From: Mycolicibacterium septicum DSM 44393
GTDB lineage: Bacteria > Actinomycetota > Actinomycetes > Mycobacteriales > Mycobacteriaceae
Assembly (NCBI RefSeq): GCF_000455325.1
Contig: NZ_HG322952.1
Coordinates: 556,378-620,377, forward strand
Length of the DNA: 64,000 nucleotides
Direction of reading: 5' to 3'
This document shows positions 42,581 to 49,939 of this stretch, piece after piece (the stretch's first letter is position 1; every line of letters starts with the position of its first letter). The notes beneath the pieces were generated by a model. That model was not told where the DNA came from, did not search any database, and saw only the letters and a list, made by a program, of their open reading frames with translations. The position numbers and the translations under genes are program-made.

Positions 42581-43489
42581 GTGCGTCCAACAGCGATGGC
42601 GGCGATGGTCCTTACTTGTATCAGTGGCGTTTTCGGGATCGCCGCGACGCTGCGGGCGCTCCTCGTGGCCTGGTACACCATCGGCTACGGCTTCGGTACC
42701 GCTCCTTTGCGGTTCTGCCACTCGATCCTCAACCTCGTCGTGCTGGCTGCCGTAACCGTCGCCTTGTTCGCCGGGGCCGTTCTGTTGAGCCGCGGCGAAC
42801 GTCGTGGCCGCACGCTGGTGGTGGCGGCCAGTGCGGCGGTGATCGTCCTGTCACTTGTCGAGTTCGTGGTGTGGGCCGGTCCCGGTTTCATCGCGTGGGG
42901 CAATCAAGGTGTACTCGGTGTGACCCGCTGGGCGTGGCTCGCGCTGTCGATCGCCACGCTGATCGCCGGCCTCCTGACGGGAAGCGAAAAGCGCACCGCT
43001 GTAAACGATCCTGAGGTTGTGGAGCTCCGTAGCAGCCGGGCGCCCAACCTGCTCGTCGCGGCACTGGCGGTGGCCATGGCCGCCTACCAGCTGTGGGTGG
43101 CCGACAAGCAGTTCGACTACAGCTTGCGCTACATCACCGACTTGACGGACCTGCTGCCGACTACGCCGCAGGCGGCGTGGACGCTGGCGATGCTCGAGCC
43201 GCTGTCCGTTTCCGTCGTTGCGGCGGCAGTGCTCTTTGTCGGCGCGGCGCTGATGTCAGTAGGAATCGCCGCCGGACGCTTCGTGGTGATCACCGGATGC
43301 GCAATCACGTTGGCGCAGGGCATCTTCGGCTGGGCCGACCTGAATCGACTCTTTTACGAGATCGGCGCGAGCGAGCTTGCGACGATCTTCGCGCCGCGGT
43401 CGGCATCGGTGGTCGTGCTCACGCTCACCGTGCCCGTGGTCACCGCCGTGCTGGCGGCGGCGGCACCGGCAGGCGCCCCTAGAACTTGA
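42581..43489 (+). CDS. Membrane protein of unknown function
   Basis: The 302-residue product has at least seven hydrophobic segments (for example ILNLVVLAAVTVALFAGAVLL and VVVLTLTVPVVTAVLAAAAP). It starts at GTG 42581, 38 bases after the previous membrane protein. No conserved motif reveals a function. Its stop overlaps the stop of the convergent cytochrome P450 gene by 11 bases, so there is no room for a separate terminator. It may be the last gene of the M23-membrane protein run. Confidence 0.7.
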   Translation: MRPTAMAAMVLTCISGVFGIAATLRALLVAWYTIGYGFGTAPLRFCHSILNLVVLAAVTVALFAGAVLLSRGERRGRTLVVAASAAVIVLSLVEFVVWAGPGFIAWGNQGVLGVTRWAWLALSIATLIAGLLTGSEKRTAVNDPEVVELRSSRAPNLLVAALAVAMAAYQLWVADKQFDYSLRYITDLTDLLPTTPQAAWTLAMLEPLSVSVVAAAVLFVGAALMSVGIAAGRFVVITGCAITLAQGIFGWADLNRLFYEIGASELATIFAPRSASVVVLTLTVPVVTAVLAAAAPAGAPRT

Positions 43490-44681
43490 CCGGCAACCTC
43501 GCCCAGCCGCGGACGCTGGACGTATGGGCACGAAAAGCGTTGGTGTAGTCGACCTCCCAGTCCGTCCAGCGCTTGAGCACTTCCTCGAACGCGACCCGGG
43601 CTTCCAGCCGGGCCAGCGCCGAGCCCAGGCAGAAATGCAGGCCCTGGCCGAAGCTCAGATGGCCGCCCGTGCGGTGGATGTCGAACCGGTCGGGATCGGT
43701 GAACTTCGCCTCGTCACGATTGGCCGATCCGTTGAGCAGCAGCATGTAGGAGCCCTCGGGAATCGCCTGTCCGTAGTGCTCGACATCCTGGGCGACGTAG
43801 CGGGCCTGCACCGGTGACGGCGGTTCGAAGCGCAACGTCTCCTCCACCGCACCCGGGATCAGGCTCGGATCGGCCACGAGCTCACGCCGTTGGTCGGGAT
43901 GTTCGCCGAGCAGCTGCCCCATGAAACCGATGAGCCGAGCGGTGGTTTCGTTGCCCGCACCGGCGATCATCGCGGTGTACGCGAGCACCTCGGTGCGGGT
44001 CAGCAGCCGCGATGTCCCGTCCGCCTCCTCGATGTGCGCGGTGAGCAGATCGGTCATCAGGTCGTCCGACGGATGCGATGCCCGCCATTCGATGTACTCG
44101 GCGAACATCGCGATGGCGTCGGCGAAGATCGTCGGGCTGACCCCGTCGGCACTGGCGTCGACCGAGGCAACCGTGATGGCCTTGTCGTTACGGTCCCGGA
44201 TGCTCTGCTGCTCCTCCTCCGGAATGCCCAGCAGATAGCCGATGGTGCGCATCGGCATGAACGCCCCGAGGTCCGCGACGAAGTCCAGACCGTCCTGCCC
44301 GCGCAGGGGATCCAGTGCCTTCGCACAGAAGTCGCGTACCAGGTCCTCGACCGCCAGCATGCGGCGTGGCGTGAAGACTTTCGACAGCAGTCGACGGTGC
44401 AGATCATGCAGCGGCGGGTCCTCGAACAGCAGGATGCCCGGCGGGACCTCGATGCCGCTGAACAAGATGTCGGCCGTGGTGCCGCGTCCCGATCGGTAGG
44501 CCTGCCAATTGGGCAGCTCCCGCGCCACATCGTCCCACCGGCTGAGCGCGTAGAAGTTGTACTTCTCGTTGTAATACAGCGGCGCCTCGCTGCGCATCCG
44601 CTTCCAGATCGGGTACGGGTCGTCGTCGATGTCGTTGTCGAACGGGTCGTAGTAGAGCTCCACCGCCTGCTGCGTCGTCAC
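43479..44681 (-). CDS. Cytochrome P450
   Basis: The GTG at 44681 gives 400 residues, the usual bacterial P450 length; the frame is open 69 bases further upstream. The I-helix motif is AGAGNETTAR, the K-helix is ETLR, and the heme ligand is in FGQGLHFCLGSAL (Cys351). It would need a ferredoxin and a reductase. The nearest ferredoxin is part of the operon at 49027 and may or may not serve it. The CYP number cannot be assigned by eye. It is divergent from the ABC transporter operon with 207 bases between. Confidence 0.92.
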   Translation of the reverse strand: MTTQQAVELYYDPFDNDIDDDPYPIWKRMRSEAPLYYNEKYNFYALSRWDDVARELPNWQAYRSGRGTTADILFSGIEVPPGILLFEDPPLHDLHRRLLSKVFTPRRMLAVEDLVRDFCAKALDPLRGQDGLDFVADLGAFMPMRTIGYLLGIPEEEQQSIRDRNDKAITVASVDASADGVSPTIFADAIAMFAEYIEWRASHPSDDLMTDLLTAHIEEADGTSRLLTRTEVLAYTAMIAGAGNETTARLIGFMGQLLGEHPDQRRELVADPSLIPGAVEETLRFEPPSPVQARYVAQDVEHYGQAIPEGSYMLLLNGSANRDEAKFTDPDRFDIHRTGGHLSFGQGLHFCLGSALARLEARVAFEEVLKRWTDWEVDYTNAFRAHTSSVRGWARLPVKF

Positions 44682-44888
44682 CGAACCACTTCCCCATCCG
44701 CCGTACCAAATAGTTGTTCCACCGTACTGTGGGGTGCGGCCGCCGGTCAATCACCGGCTCACCGCGCCGGCTCACAGCGTTTTAACAGTCAGCCTGAGCC
44801 AAACCGTCGACCCGAAATCGGGGCCGGGCGTCTACTGGGGCGGATTCGCGTGTGTGCTCACGCATTGACCCTTCGGAGGCCCGCTCCC

Positions 44889-45848
44889 ATGTTCAACCGC
44901 CTGTTGCGCACCGCCTTTGCGCTCACCCTCATCACCACGGCCATCTCCTGCAGCAGCAACGACGACAACTCCGAGGGCTACACGCTGCGTGTCGGCGCGA
45001 CCTCGGTGACCGGCACTCCCGCGGGTTCACTGGGCTGGGGCGACAAGCAGGGCATCCTCACCGAACAGCTGAAATCCGCCGGGGTCGGCAAGATCGAGTA
45101 CTCGTTCTTCCAGTCCGGCAGCGACGTCGCCTCGGCCCTGTTCGCCGGCGCCATCGACGTCGCGGCCATCGGCGACAACCCTGCCCTGCGCGCCCGCAGC
45201 CGCGACCCGAAAGTAGTTCTGCTGTCCCTTGATTCGATCAACGGCGACGCCTGGCTGGTGGGCGCCAAGGGCGGGCCCACCGACATCAAGGGTTTGGCCG
45301 GCAAGGACATCACGGCACCGCAGGGCACCATCCGCGACCGCGCCGCCCGCCAGCTCATCGATGCCGCGGGCCTCGACGGCCAGATCCAGGTACGGGACGT
45401 GCCGACGCCCGAATCCATCGCCGGGCTGAGTTCCGGCAAGATCGACGCGGCCATCCTGACCGGCGCCAGCGCGGCCGAGCTGGAATCCAAGGGCTTCCCG
45501 ATCATCGACAGCCTGTCGCGTCACGGATTCGGCAGCACCGGCACCAACATCGCCCTCACTTCGTTCACCGACGCCCATCCGGAGTTCGTCGGCGCCTGGC
45601 AGCAGGCGGTCACCGCCGTCAACCGCGACATCACCGAGAACTTCGACGACTACCTGGCCTGGGTCGCGAAAACCGATGACACCGACCTGAAGTTCGTCAA
45701 AGCGTCGACTCAAGCTGATGAGTTCAATACCGAACCGTTCCCGCAGGCAGGGGTCGACCAACTCGAGGCCGCATACAAGTTCCTCAACGCCGACGGATCG
45801 TTCGACAACGAATACTCGGTCCGCGAGTGGGCCGGAGCCAAGTCGTGA
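44889..45848 (+). CDS. ABC transporter substrate-binding lipoprotein, sulfonate/taurine/nitrate type
   Basis: The ATG at 44889 follows CGGAGG and gives 319 residues. The N-terminus ends in AISC (Cys21), a plausible if imperfect lipobox. The mature part matches SsuA/TauA-type binding proteins: LRVGATSVTGTPAGSLGWGDKQGIL, then SGSDVASALFAGAIDVAAIGDNPALRA and LAGKDITAPQGTIRDRAARQL. It delivers ligand to the permease and ATPase encoded next. Ligand type is likely an organosulfonate or similar small anion. It is the first gene of a six-gene operon; its stop overlaps the permease start. Confidence 0.87.
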   Translation: MFNRLLRTAFALTLITTAISCSSNDDNSEGYTLRVGATSVTGTPAGSLGWGDKQGILTEQLKSAGVGKIEYSFFQSGSDVASALFAGAIDVAAIGDNPALRARSRDPKVVLLSLDSINGDAWLVGAKGGPTDIKGLAGKDITAPQGTIRDRAARQLIDAAGLDGQIQVRDVPTPESIAGLSSGKIDAAILTGASAAELESKGFPIIDSLSRHGFGSTGTNIALTSFTDAHPEFVGAWQQAVTAVNRDITENFDDYLAWVAKTDDTDLKFVKASTQADEFNTEPFPQAGVDQLEAAYKFLNADGSFDNEYSVREWAGAKS

Positions 45849-46723
45849 CCGCAGCCGTCACCAGCACCACGGCGGTCCGGACAGCGGCCACGCTCCCGGA
45901 ACTCGTCGAGGTCGTCGGTGGCCACAGCCGGCGAAAAGGCCTGTGGGCGCGCATCCCCCGGCCGGTACGCCGGCTGGTGAGCCCGGCACTGATCCTGGCG
46001 GCGTGGACCATCGGATCGACGACGGGGCTGCTCAACACCGATCTGTTCCCGCCCCCGACCGAGGTGGCGGCCACCGCGTGGCGGCTGCTCGGTGACGGCC
46101 AGCTCGCCACCCACGTCGGCGCGTCGGCTGTCCGGGTCCTGACCGGCACGGTGCTGGGCATCCTCATCGGCGTCCTGCTCGCGGTCCTGGCCGGACTCAC
46201 CCGGACCGGCGAGGACCTGCTCGACTGGACCATGCAGATCCTCAAGGCGGTACCGAATTTCGCGCTGACGCCGCTGCTGATCATCTGGATGGGTATCGGC
46301 GAGGGCCCCAAGATCGTGCTGATCACCACCGGTGTGGCGATAGCGATCTACATCAACACCTATTCGGGTATTCGCGGCGTGGACCGGCAACTCGTCGAGA
46401 TGGCGCAAACGCTTGAGGCGCCCCGCCACACCCTGATCACCCAGGTGATCCTGCCCGGGGCGATGCCGAATTTCCTTGTCGGCCTGCGCCTCGGGCTGTC
46501 CAGCGCGTGGCTGAGCCTGATCTTCGCGGAGATGATCAACACCACCCAGGGCATCGGCTACCTGATGTCGCGGGCCCAGACCAACCTGCAGTTCGACGTC
46601 TCGCTGCTGGTGATCGTCATCTATGCAGTGGCAGGCCTGCTGTCCTACACGCTGGTGCGGGTCCTGGAACGGCTTCTGCTGTCCTGGCGCAACGGGTTCG
46701 AGGGACTCGGAGCGCCGGCATGA
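45845..46723 (+). CDS. ABC transporter permease, SsuC/TauC type
   Basis: The GTG at 45845 overlaps the SBP stop (GTGA) and gives 292 residues. It has six hydrophobic helices and the EAA-type cytoplasmic loop EMAQTLEAPRHTLITQVILPGAMP, which contacts the ATPase. LLNTDLFPPPTEVAATAWRLL is typical of sulfonate, taurine and nitrate permeases. Its stop overlaps the ATPase start. Location is the plasma membrane. Confidence 0.9.
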   Translation: MTAAVTSTTAVRTAATLPELVEVVGGHSRRKGLWARIPRPVRRLVSPALILAAWTIGSTTGLLNTDLFPPPTEVAATAWRLLGDGQLATHVGASAVRVLTGTVLGILIGVLLAVLAGLTRTGEDLLDWTMQILKAVPNFALTPLLIIWMGIGEGPKIVLITTGVAIAIYINTYSGIRGVDRQLVEMAQTLEAPRHTLITQVILPGAMPNFLVGLRLGLSSAWLSLIFAEMINTTQGIGYLMSRAQTNLQFDVSLLVIVIYAVAGLLSYTLVRVLERLLLSWRNGFEGLGAPA

Positions 46724-47454
46724 GCACTGTGGTCGACGTGCACGGCCTGACCCGCGCCTTCGGTGACCAGCAGGTGCTCACAGATCTCGAACTGCAGATC
46801 GAGGACGGCGAATTCGTCGCGATGCTAGGGCGGTCCGGTTCGGGCAAGAGCACCCTGCTGCGCGTGCTGGCCGGTCTCGACGGTCAGGTCACCGGATCGG
46901 TGCGGGTTCCCCGGTCCCGGGCGGTGGTGTTCCAGAACCCGCGACTGCTGCCGTGGCGGCGCGCCCTGGCCAACGTGACCTTCGCACTGCCCGACGCCGG
47001 ACCCGACGCCCCCAGCCGAACCGCACGCGGGCGATCCGCACTCGACGAGGTGGGACTGGCGGAGAAGACCAAAGCGTGGCCGTTGTCGTTGTCCGGCGGT
47101 GAGGCGCAACGCGTTTCACTTGCCCGCGCCCTGGTCCGCGAACCCGACCTGTTGCTGCTCGACGAGCCTTTCGGCGCGCTCGACGCGCTGACCCGGCTGA
47201 AGATGTACGGGCTGCTGCACGAATTGTGGTCACGCAGGCACATGGCCGTTCTGCACGTCACCCACGACGTCGACGAGGCGATCCTGCTGGCCGACCGGGT
47301 GGTGGTGCTGTCGGGCGGACGGGTCTCGCTGGACCGTCGCGTCGAGTTGCCCTTCCCCCGCACCCGCAGCGACGACGGGTTCGACGACCTGCGCCGTGCG
47401 CTGCTGGCCGAACTCGGCGTCCGAGAGGAAGTAGGCCATGACCGTTCCCGCTGA
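46720..47454 (+). CDS. ABC transporter ATP-binding protein, SsuB/TauB type
   Basis: The ATG at 46720 overlaps the permease stop as ATGA and gives 244 residues. Motifs are complete: Walker A GRSGSGKST, Q-loop VVFQNPRLLPWRRAL, signature LSGGEAQR, Walker B LLLLDEPFGALD and the switch His in HVTHDVDEA. The LLPWR after the Q-loop is characteristic of the sulfonate/taurine/nitrate subfamily. The following flavoprotein start lies inside the last codons of this gene. Confidence 0.92.
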   Translation: MSTVVDVHGLTRAFGDQQVLTDLELQIEDGEFVAMLGRSGSGKSTLLRVLAGLDGQVTGSVRVPRSRAVVFQNPRLLPWRRALANVTFALPDAGPDAPSRTARGRSALDEVGLAEKTKAWPLSLSGGEAQRVSLARALVREPDLLLLDEPFGALDALTRLKMYGLLHELWSRRHMAVLHVTHDVDEAILLADRVVVLSGGRVSLDRRVELPFPRTRSDDGFDDLRRALLAELGVREEVGHDRSR

Positions 47455-49030
47455 CCCCGATGCCCTGAGCACCGATGTCCTGGTGATCGGCGGCGGCCCC
47501 GCGGCGACCTGGGCCGCCATCTCGGCCACCGAATCCGGGGCCCGGGTCATCCTGGTGGACAAGGGATACTGCGGCACCAGTGGGGCGACCGCCGCCGGCG
47601 GCAACAACCTGTGGGCGATCGGGCCCGGGCCGCGGCGCGAGGATTCGGTGCGTGAGCGCGAACTGGCCGCCGGCCGGATCACCGACTCCGAGTGGATGTT
47701 CCGGGTACTGGCCACCTCGTGGGACCGGCTCGAACACCTCTCCCAGTGGGGCTACCCGTTCCCGGTGGGCGCTGACGGCCGCGAGATGCGCAGCAGCCTG
47801 CAGGGCCCCGAGTACATGCGCCGCATGCGCCGCAAGGCCCATCGCAGCGGCGTTCGCATCCTCGATCACCATCCGGCACTGGAGCTGACCGCCGACCCCG
47901 ACGGCGTCGTCACCGGCGCCACCGGCATCGCGCGCCAGGACGGCGGCCGGCCATGGCGGATCACCGCGGGTGCCGTCGTGTTGGCCACCGGCGGAACCGC
48001 CTTCCTGTCCGGGACCTTCGGCACCAACGTCGACACCGGCGAAGGTCTCTTGATGGCCGCCGAACACGGAGCGCACCTGTCCGGAATGGAGTTCTGCACC
48101 GCCTACGCGCTGGCCCCCGAATGGGGCGTGCACACCAAAGGCCGAATGCTGCAGTGGGGCAGCTTCTATGATGAGCACGGCCGCCCGTTCACCACCCAGC
48201 GCGGGCTGAGCGGACGCCAGGATGCGCAGCGGGCCCTGACCCGCGGCGAGCGGGTGTTCGCCCGGCTGGACCGGGCACCCGAAAACATCCGCCAGACCAT
48301 GCGCGACGCCCAGCCGAACTACTTCCTGCCGCTGGACAAGGCCGGCATCGACCCGTTCACCACCGCCTACCCGATCCGGATGGTGTACGAGGGATCGGTG
48401 CGCGGCACCGGCGGCCTCCGGCTCGTCCGACCCGATTGCGCGACAACGGTTCCCGGCCTGTATGCGGCAGGTGATGCCGCGACCCGCGAGCTCATCACCG
48501 GCTCGCTGTCCGGTGGAGGCAGCCGCAACGGGTCGTGGGCGATCGCGTCGGGCACCTTCGCCGGCCGCGGCGCCGCCGAGTTCAGCCGCGCCCGGCGGGT
48601 ACCCGCGGGTGAGCCGGTCGCGATTTCCGCACGGTCCCGCGCAGGCGCACCCACCGTCGAGGAGGTGGTGGCTGCCGCGCAGTCGCATGTCCTGCCGCCG
48701 CAGCGCAGCTACCTGAAATCCGAAGAGCGGCTACGAGAGTCCGCAGCAGCTCTGGAGACGGTGTGGCGCGATATCGCCGACGGACTGGCCCCGGTGCCGG
48801 CCCGCGACGTCTACAAGCAGCGTCAGGCAGTGGCCATGGTGGCCGCGGCCCGCTGGATCACCGCCGCGTCCCTGGCCCGGCCCGAAACCCGCGGCCTGCA
48901 CCGTCGTGAGGATCTGCCCGAATCGGATCACCGCTACGAGCACCGTATCCTGGCCGGTGGCCTCGACCGGGTGTGGACGGCGCCTGATCCCGTTGCCCCG
49001 CAGCTCATCACCTCGGAGGCAGTGGCGTGA
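47438..49030 (+). CDS. FAD-dependent oxidoreductase, adenylylsulfate-reductase-alpha / fumarate-reductase-like
   Basis: The 530-residue protein begins with a dinucleotide-binding strand (VLVIGGGPAATWAAISATESG, residues 14-34) and SGATAAGGNNLWAIG, which fits the flavoprotein family of fumarate reductase, succinate dehydrogenase and adenylylsulfate reductase. VPGLYAAGDAATRE and GSLSGGGSRNGSWAIASG near residues 340-370 match the second FAD-binding region. It overlaps the ABC ATPase by 17 bases and is followed by a ferredoxin gene (GTGA overlap), an alpha/beta arrangement like AprA/AprB. No covalent-FAD His motif is obvious. The substrate is unknown; reduction or oxidation of the imported compound is the inferred role. 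Confidence 0.85.
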   Translation: MTVPADPDALSTDVLVIGGGPAATWAAISATESGARVILVDKGYCGTSGATAAGGNNLWAIGPGPRREDSVRERELAAGRITDSEWMFRVLATSWDRLEHLSQWGYPFPVGADGREMRSSLQGPEYMRRMRRKAHRSGVRILDHHPALELTADPDGVVTGATGIARQDGGRPWRITAGAVVLATGGTAFLSGTFGTNVDTGEGLLMAAEHGAHLSGMEFCTAYALAPEWGVHTKGRMLQWGSFYDEHGRPFTTQRGLSGRQDAQRALTRGERVFARLDRAPENIRQTMRDAQPNYFLPLDKAGIDPFTTAYPIRMVYEGSVRGTGGLRLVRPDCATTVPGLYAAGDAATRELITGSLSGGGSRNGSWAIASGTFAGRGAAEFSRARRVPAGEPVAISARSRAGAPTVEEVVAAAQSHVLPPQRSYLKSEERLRESAAALETVWRDIADGLAPVPARDVYKQRQAVAMVAAARWITAASLARPETRGLHRREDLPESDHRYEHRILAGGLDRVWTAPDPVAPQLITSEAVA

Positions 49031-49437
49031 TCGAGATCGTCAGCGCGACCGCCTGCATCGCGTGCGACCTCTGCATCAAGGTGTGCCCCACCGACGTCTT
49101 CGACCGGGGCGCTGACGGGGTGCCCGTCATCGCGCGCCAGTCCGACTGCCAGACCTGCTTCATGTGCGAGGCCTACTGCCCCACCGACGCCCTCTATGTC
49201 TCGCCGGTCTCCACGCCCGTGGGCGCCGAAAGCCCGCATGCTTCCGAATCCGCGGTCACCGATGCGGGGCTGCTCGGCGGTTACCGGGAGATGGTCGGTT
49301 GGGGACGGGGCCGCTCCCCTGGCTCGCGCCTGGACCAGAACCCGGTGCTGACCTCGATCCCGCCACTGGCCGAGCCACGCCTGGGATCCCCCGCGGTACT
49401 GGCGGACGGGCCATGGAACCATCAAAACCATGCCTGA
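49027..49437 (+). CDS. Ferredoxin with two [4Fe-4S] motifs, AprB-like
   Basis: The 136-residue protein carries two complete C-x2-C-x2-C-x3-C-P motifs: Cys10/13/16/20 and Cys41/44/47/51. The spacing is that of bacterial two-cluster ferredoxins and of the adenylylsulfate reductase beta subunit. A C-terminal extension of about 80 residues rich in Gly, Pro and Ser follows. The GTG overlaps the flavoprotein stop and the gene end overlaps the next start by eight bases. It most likely carries electrons to or from the flavoprotein. It is the natural beta partner in this operon. Confidence 0.87.
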   Translation: MIEIVSATACIACDLCIKVCPTDVFDRGADGVPVIARQSDCQTCFMCEAYCPTDALYVSPVSTPVGAESPHASESAVTDAGLLGGYREMVGWGRGRSPGSRLDQNPVLTSIPPLAEPRLGSPAVLADGPWNHQNHA

Positions 49438-49912
49438 CGCTGCTGCTGCCGACACGACCTCGACCGAGAACCGGCGATTGCTCTACGGAGCAACGATTTT
49501 CGCCCGGGTGGCGCTGGCCGCCGGGTTTCTGTCCGCCGTCGCCGACCGGTTCGGTCTGTGGGGACCTCCAGGCACACCGAACGTCGGTTGGGGGAACTTC
49601 GAAGCCTTCACCGCCTACGTCCACGTTCTGGCGCCCTATCTCTCCGGCGCGTTGCTCCAGGTCGCCGCGTGGGGAGCGACGGCCGTCGAGATCCTCCTCG
49701 GCGTGGCGCTCTTGTTGGGAGTCGCCCTGCGCTGGGTGTCCTTTGCCAGCGCGGCGACGCTGACGGTCTTCGGCGTCTCGATGTTCTTCTTCGCAGGCTT
49801 CGAGACACCTTTCAGCGCATCTGTTTTCACCGCCGCCGCAGCCGCCCTGCTGCTCGGCCTGGCGCCCGAGAGCAGCCACGCGTTTCGGCTGGGCCGCGCC
49901 GTCAGGGCCTGA
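49430..49912 (+). CDS. DoxX-family membrane protein
   Basis: The 160-residue product has four hydrophobic helices and the DoxX-type opening LLYGATIFARVALAAGFLSAVADRFGLWG, with a conserved polar/aromatic pattern in the first helix. DoxX/DoxD proteins take part in thiosulfate:quinone oxidoreductase and in a mycobacterial redox complex with superoxide dismutase and a thiosulfate sulfurtransferase. Here it overlaps the ferredoxin gene by eight bases and closes the operon. A link from the ferredoxin to the quinone pool is possible but not shown. Confidence 0.82.
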   Translation: MPDAAAADTTSTENRRLLYGATIFARVALAAGFLSAVADRFGLWGPPGTPNVGWGNFEAFTAYVHVLAPYLSGALLQVAAWGATAVEILLGVALLLGVALRWVSFASAATLTVFGVSMFFFAGFETPFSASVFTAAAAALLLGLAPESSHAFRLGRAVRA

Positions 49913-49939
49913 GAGCCACACGAAACGCTGGTGCGAGCG

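Noticed and set aside
44682..44888. Possible riboswitch upstream of the ABC importer operon
   Set aside because: GC-rich short inverted repeats exist, but I found no match to SAM-, SAM-IV- or other known riboswitch cores.
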